Assembly (NCBI GenBank): GCA_001303225.1
Contig: LJNI01000144.1
Coordinates: 1-5,755 of the forward strand
From: a candidate division TA06 bacterium DG_78
GTDB lineage: Bacteria > Hydrothermota > Tepidihabitantia > SM23-42
Length of the DNA: 5,755 bases
Direction of reading: 5' to 3'
In this document: positions 3,794 to 5,755 of the stretch, one piece after another
How positions within the stretch are numbered: the first letter of the stretch is position 1
Layout: every line of letters begins with the position of its first letter
The notes under the pieces: generated by a model
The model's input: the letters and a program-made list of their open reading frames with translations, nothing else
Told to the model about the DNA's origin: nothing
Database searches by the model: none
Program-made: the position numbers and the translations under genes

Positions 3794-5755
3794 ATTTTAT
3801 TCATTTGCATAATCACACAGAATATTCATTGCTCGATGGAGCAATGAATATCGACCGTTTTACTGAGCTCGCTGCAAAATATAAGATGCCAGCTCTTGCA
3901 ATTACTGATCACGGTAATATGTTTGGTGTAATCGAATTTTACAAGAGCGCAAAGAAAAGAGGCATCAAGCCGATCATTGGAATGGAGACATACATTGCAC
4001 CAAAGTCGAGATTTGATCAATCAAAAAATATCCGGATACCCGAGTCATCATTCCACCTAACGCTCTTGTGTGAAAATGAAACTGGATACAGGAATTTAAT
4101 CAAGCTTTCATCATTGGCATACCTTGAAGGATTTTACTACAAGCCGCGCATAGATAAGGAACTCTTGTTACAGCACCACGAGGGACTCATCGGTCTCTCA
4201 GGGTGCTTAAAAGGTGAGATTCCTTATCAGATAGGCAGTGGCGATATGGGAGCAGCCCAGCGGGCACTCAAAGAGTACCAAGATATTTTAGGCCACGATA
4301 ATTTTTATCTTGAAATCATGCGGCTCGGAACCAAGCGTGAAGCAGCCATCAATGAAGGGTTGATCACCCTTGCCAAAGAATATGGTGTGCCAATTGTTGC
4401 TACAAATGATTGCCACTATTTTTATCCTGAAGATTATAAAGCCCACGATGTGCTCCTGTGCATTGGTACAAAAAAGACCTTATCTGACAGAGAGCGGCTC
4501 AGATTTGAGAGCCATCAGACGTATTTTCGGCCTCAGAAAGAGATGGCTCAATTGTTTGAAGACCTTCCTGAAGCCATTTCAAATACACGATTGATCGCTG
4601 AACGATGCAACCTCTTGATTGATACATCAGGCAAGGATGTGAAGCTTCCCAGTTTTCCAAGGCCCCAGGGTTTCGAAACTGATTTTGATTTTCTCCAGTA
4701 TTTGACACGTGAGGGTATTAAACATAGATTTAGTACCATCACACCAGGTATAGAAGAACGATTAGACTATGAGTTGAGCATCATCAAAAAGATGGGTCTT
4801 GCTGGATACTTCTTGATTGTACGAGAAATTGTCGACTATGCTCGACAAAAAGGAATTCCTGTAGGTCCAGGCAGAGGTTCGGCAGTCGGCAGTTTAGTGC
4901 TCTATGCACTCGGTATCACTGATATCGATCCTCTCAAGTATAACCTTATTTTTGAACGATTTTTGAATCCTGAGCGTATAAGCTTGCCAGACATTGATGC
5001 AGATTTTGGTGACACACGGAGGGATGAGATTATTGATTTTATTCGGAACAGGTATGGTGAAAAGAATGTTACCCAGGTTATTACATTTGGTACAATGCAG
5101 GCACGCGCTGTTGTCAGGGACGTCGGAAGGGTTATGGGAATAAGCTACAGTGAAATTGATCGGCTTGCGAAGATGATTCCTTTTCACACGAGTATTGATG
5201 AAGCCTTGGACCAGGTAAGAGAACTGAGCATGCTTGTTCAGGCAAATGATGACTATAAAGAATTGTTCACCATTGCAAAGAAATTAGAGGGGCTTGCCCG
5301 CCATCCAGCGACACATGCAGCAGGCGTCGTGATTACACCAAAAGAATTGATAGAATATGTGCCGCTGTTCAAGAGTCCAGGAAGGAATGAAATTAGTACG
5401 CAGTATGCGAAAAACTCTCTCGAGGATATCGGTATTTTGAAGATGGATATATTAGGGCTACGGACGCTCACGGTGATTGATTGTACACTCAAGATGATCG
5501 GACGGCAGCTTGGAGATGTCCCGCTCTTTGATAAAGAAACATTCGAGATGCTCCAGCACGGTGAAACCGTAGGTGTGTTCCAACTCGAAAGCCAGGGTAT
5601 GAAAGAGATCTTGAGAAGTTTCCAGCCAGAAAAGTTTGAAGATCTGATTGCAGTTATTGCCCTGTACCGTCCTGGACCCATGGGCAATGTTAATCTTCAG
5701 AAGATGATTGAAAACAAGAGACATCCTGAGAATATTGAATACCTCCACCCTCAAT
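3790..5755 (+). CDS. dnaE: DNA polymerase III alpha subunit, partial (N-terminal 655 residues)
   Basis: This is the catalytic subunit of the replicative polymerase, a C-family enzyme; full length is usually 1,100-1,200 residues, so nearly half lies beyond the right edge. The start is certain: an in-frame TAA sits at 3784-3786 and the protein opens with the standard HLHNHTEYSLLDG. The N-terminal PHP domain (about 1-215) keeps what look like all metal ligands: H5, H7, D16, H41 in TDHGN, E66, H89, C139, D207 and H209. The palm shows GPGRGSAVGSL (359-369), the catalytic pair D401 and D403 in PDIDADF, and the third Asp D553 in KMDILGLRT. RHPATHAAGVVIT (504-516), GVFQLES (595-601) and YRPGPMGN (626-633) are further family signatures. 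No frameshift or internal stop is seen. There is no Shine-Dalgarno; initiation may depend on the overlapping minicistron. Confidence 0.98.
   Translation, partial: MNFIHLHNHTEYSLLDGAMNIDRFTELAAKYKMPALAITDHGNMFGVIEFYKSAKKRGIKPIIGMETYIAPKSRFDQSKNIRIPESSFHLTLLCENETGYRNLIKLSSLAYLEGFYYKPRIDKELLLQHHEGLIGLSGCLKGEIPYQIGSGDMGAAQRALKEYQDILGHDNFYLEIMRLGTKREAAINEGLITLAKEYGVPIVATNDCHYFYPEDYKAHDVLLCIGTKKTLSDRERLRFESHQTYFRPQKEMAQLFEDLPEAISNTRLIAERCNLLIDTSGKDVKLPSFPRPQGFETDFDFLQYLTREGIKHRFSTITPGIEERLDYELSIIKKMGLAGYFLIVREIVDYARQKGIPVGPGRGSAVGSLVLYALGITDIDPLKYNLIFERFLNPERISLPDIDADFGDTRRDEIIDFIRNRYGEKNVTQVITFGTMQARAVVRDVGRVMGISYSEIDRLAKMIPFHTSIDEALDQVRELSMLVQANDDYKELFTIAKKLEGLARHPATHAAGVVITPKELIEYVPLFKSPGRNEISTQYAKNSLEDIGILKMDILGLRTLTVIDCTLKMIGRQLGDVPLFDKETFEMLQHGETVGVFQLESQGMKEILRSFQPEKFEDLIAVIALYRPGPMGNVNLQKMIENKRHPENIEYLHPQ

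Noticed and set aside
5253..5687. 144-residue minus-strand reading frame within dnaE
   Set aside because: It is fully antisense to conserved dnaE palm motifs, and its length reflects the codon bias of dnaE rather than a gene.

Overview
The window most likely comes from an uncultivated bacterium with an MglA/MglB-type polarity GTPase module. The mix of genes and the GATTAC-rich intergenic repeat resembles candidate phyla of the WOR-3/Stahlbacteria type, but that placement is a guess from recall, not a search. Promoters look bacterial (TTGACA/TATAAT type) and no tRNA, rRNA, CRISPR or insertion sequence was seen.

Left part (1-2006, minus strand): an AT-rich cell-surface sugar pair. A WbbL-type family 2 glycosyltransferase is followed, with an 11-base overlap, by a secreted protein related to GH42/GH35-like beta-galactosidases. 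The latter runs off the left edge after 366 residues. It looks unusual: the Asn-Glu pair that normally marks the catalytic acid/base is Gly-Glu, and the barrel sequence is followed by a beta-rich stretch and a Cys-x-Cys-x-x-Cys motif.

Middle (2007-2244): a divergent control region with one sigma70-like promoter facing left (2026-2053), one facing right (2211-2238), and three inverted repeats between or over them. The right-facing promoter would start transcription on the A of the next ATG, so that mRNA may be leaderless.

Right part (2245-5755, plus strand): a higher-GC core run of a roadblock/LC7 (MglB-type) protein, an MglA-type GTPase, an unrecognised 97-residue protein with two CxxC pairs, and the first 655 residues of the DNA polymerase III alpha subunit (dnaE). 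The two Mgl genes are separated by a degenerate interspersed repeat built from GATTACACGGATT-like units. The zinc-ribbon gene and dnaE are bridged by a 10-codon minicistron that overlaps the upstream stop and the dnaE start, each by an ATGA, which suggests translational coupling.

The GTPase pair probably works as a polarity switch (MglB-type GTPase-activating protein on MglA-type GTPase). dnaE is replication. The zinc-ribbon protein is of unknown role and probably co-transcribed.
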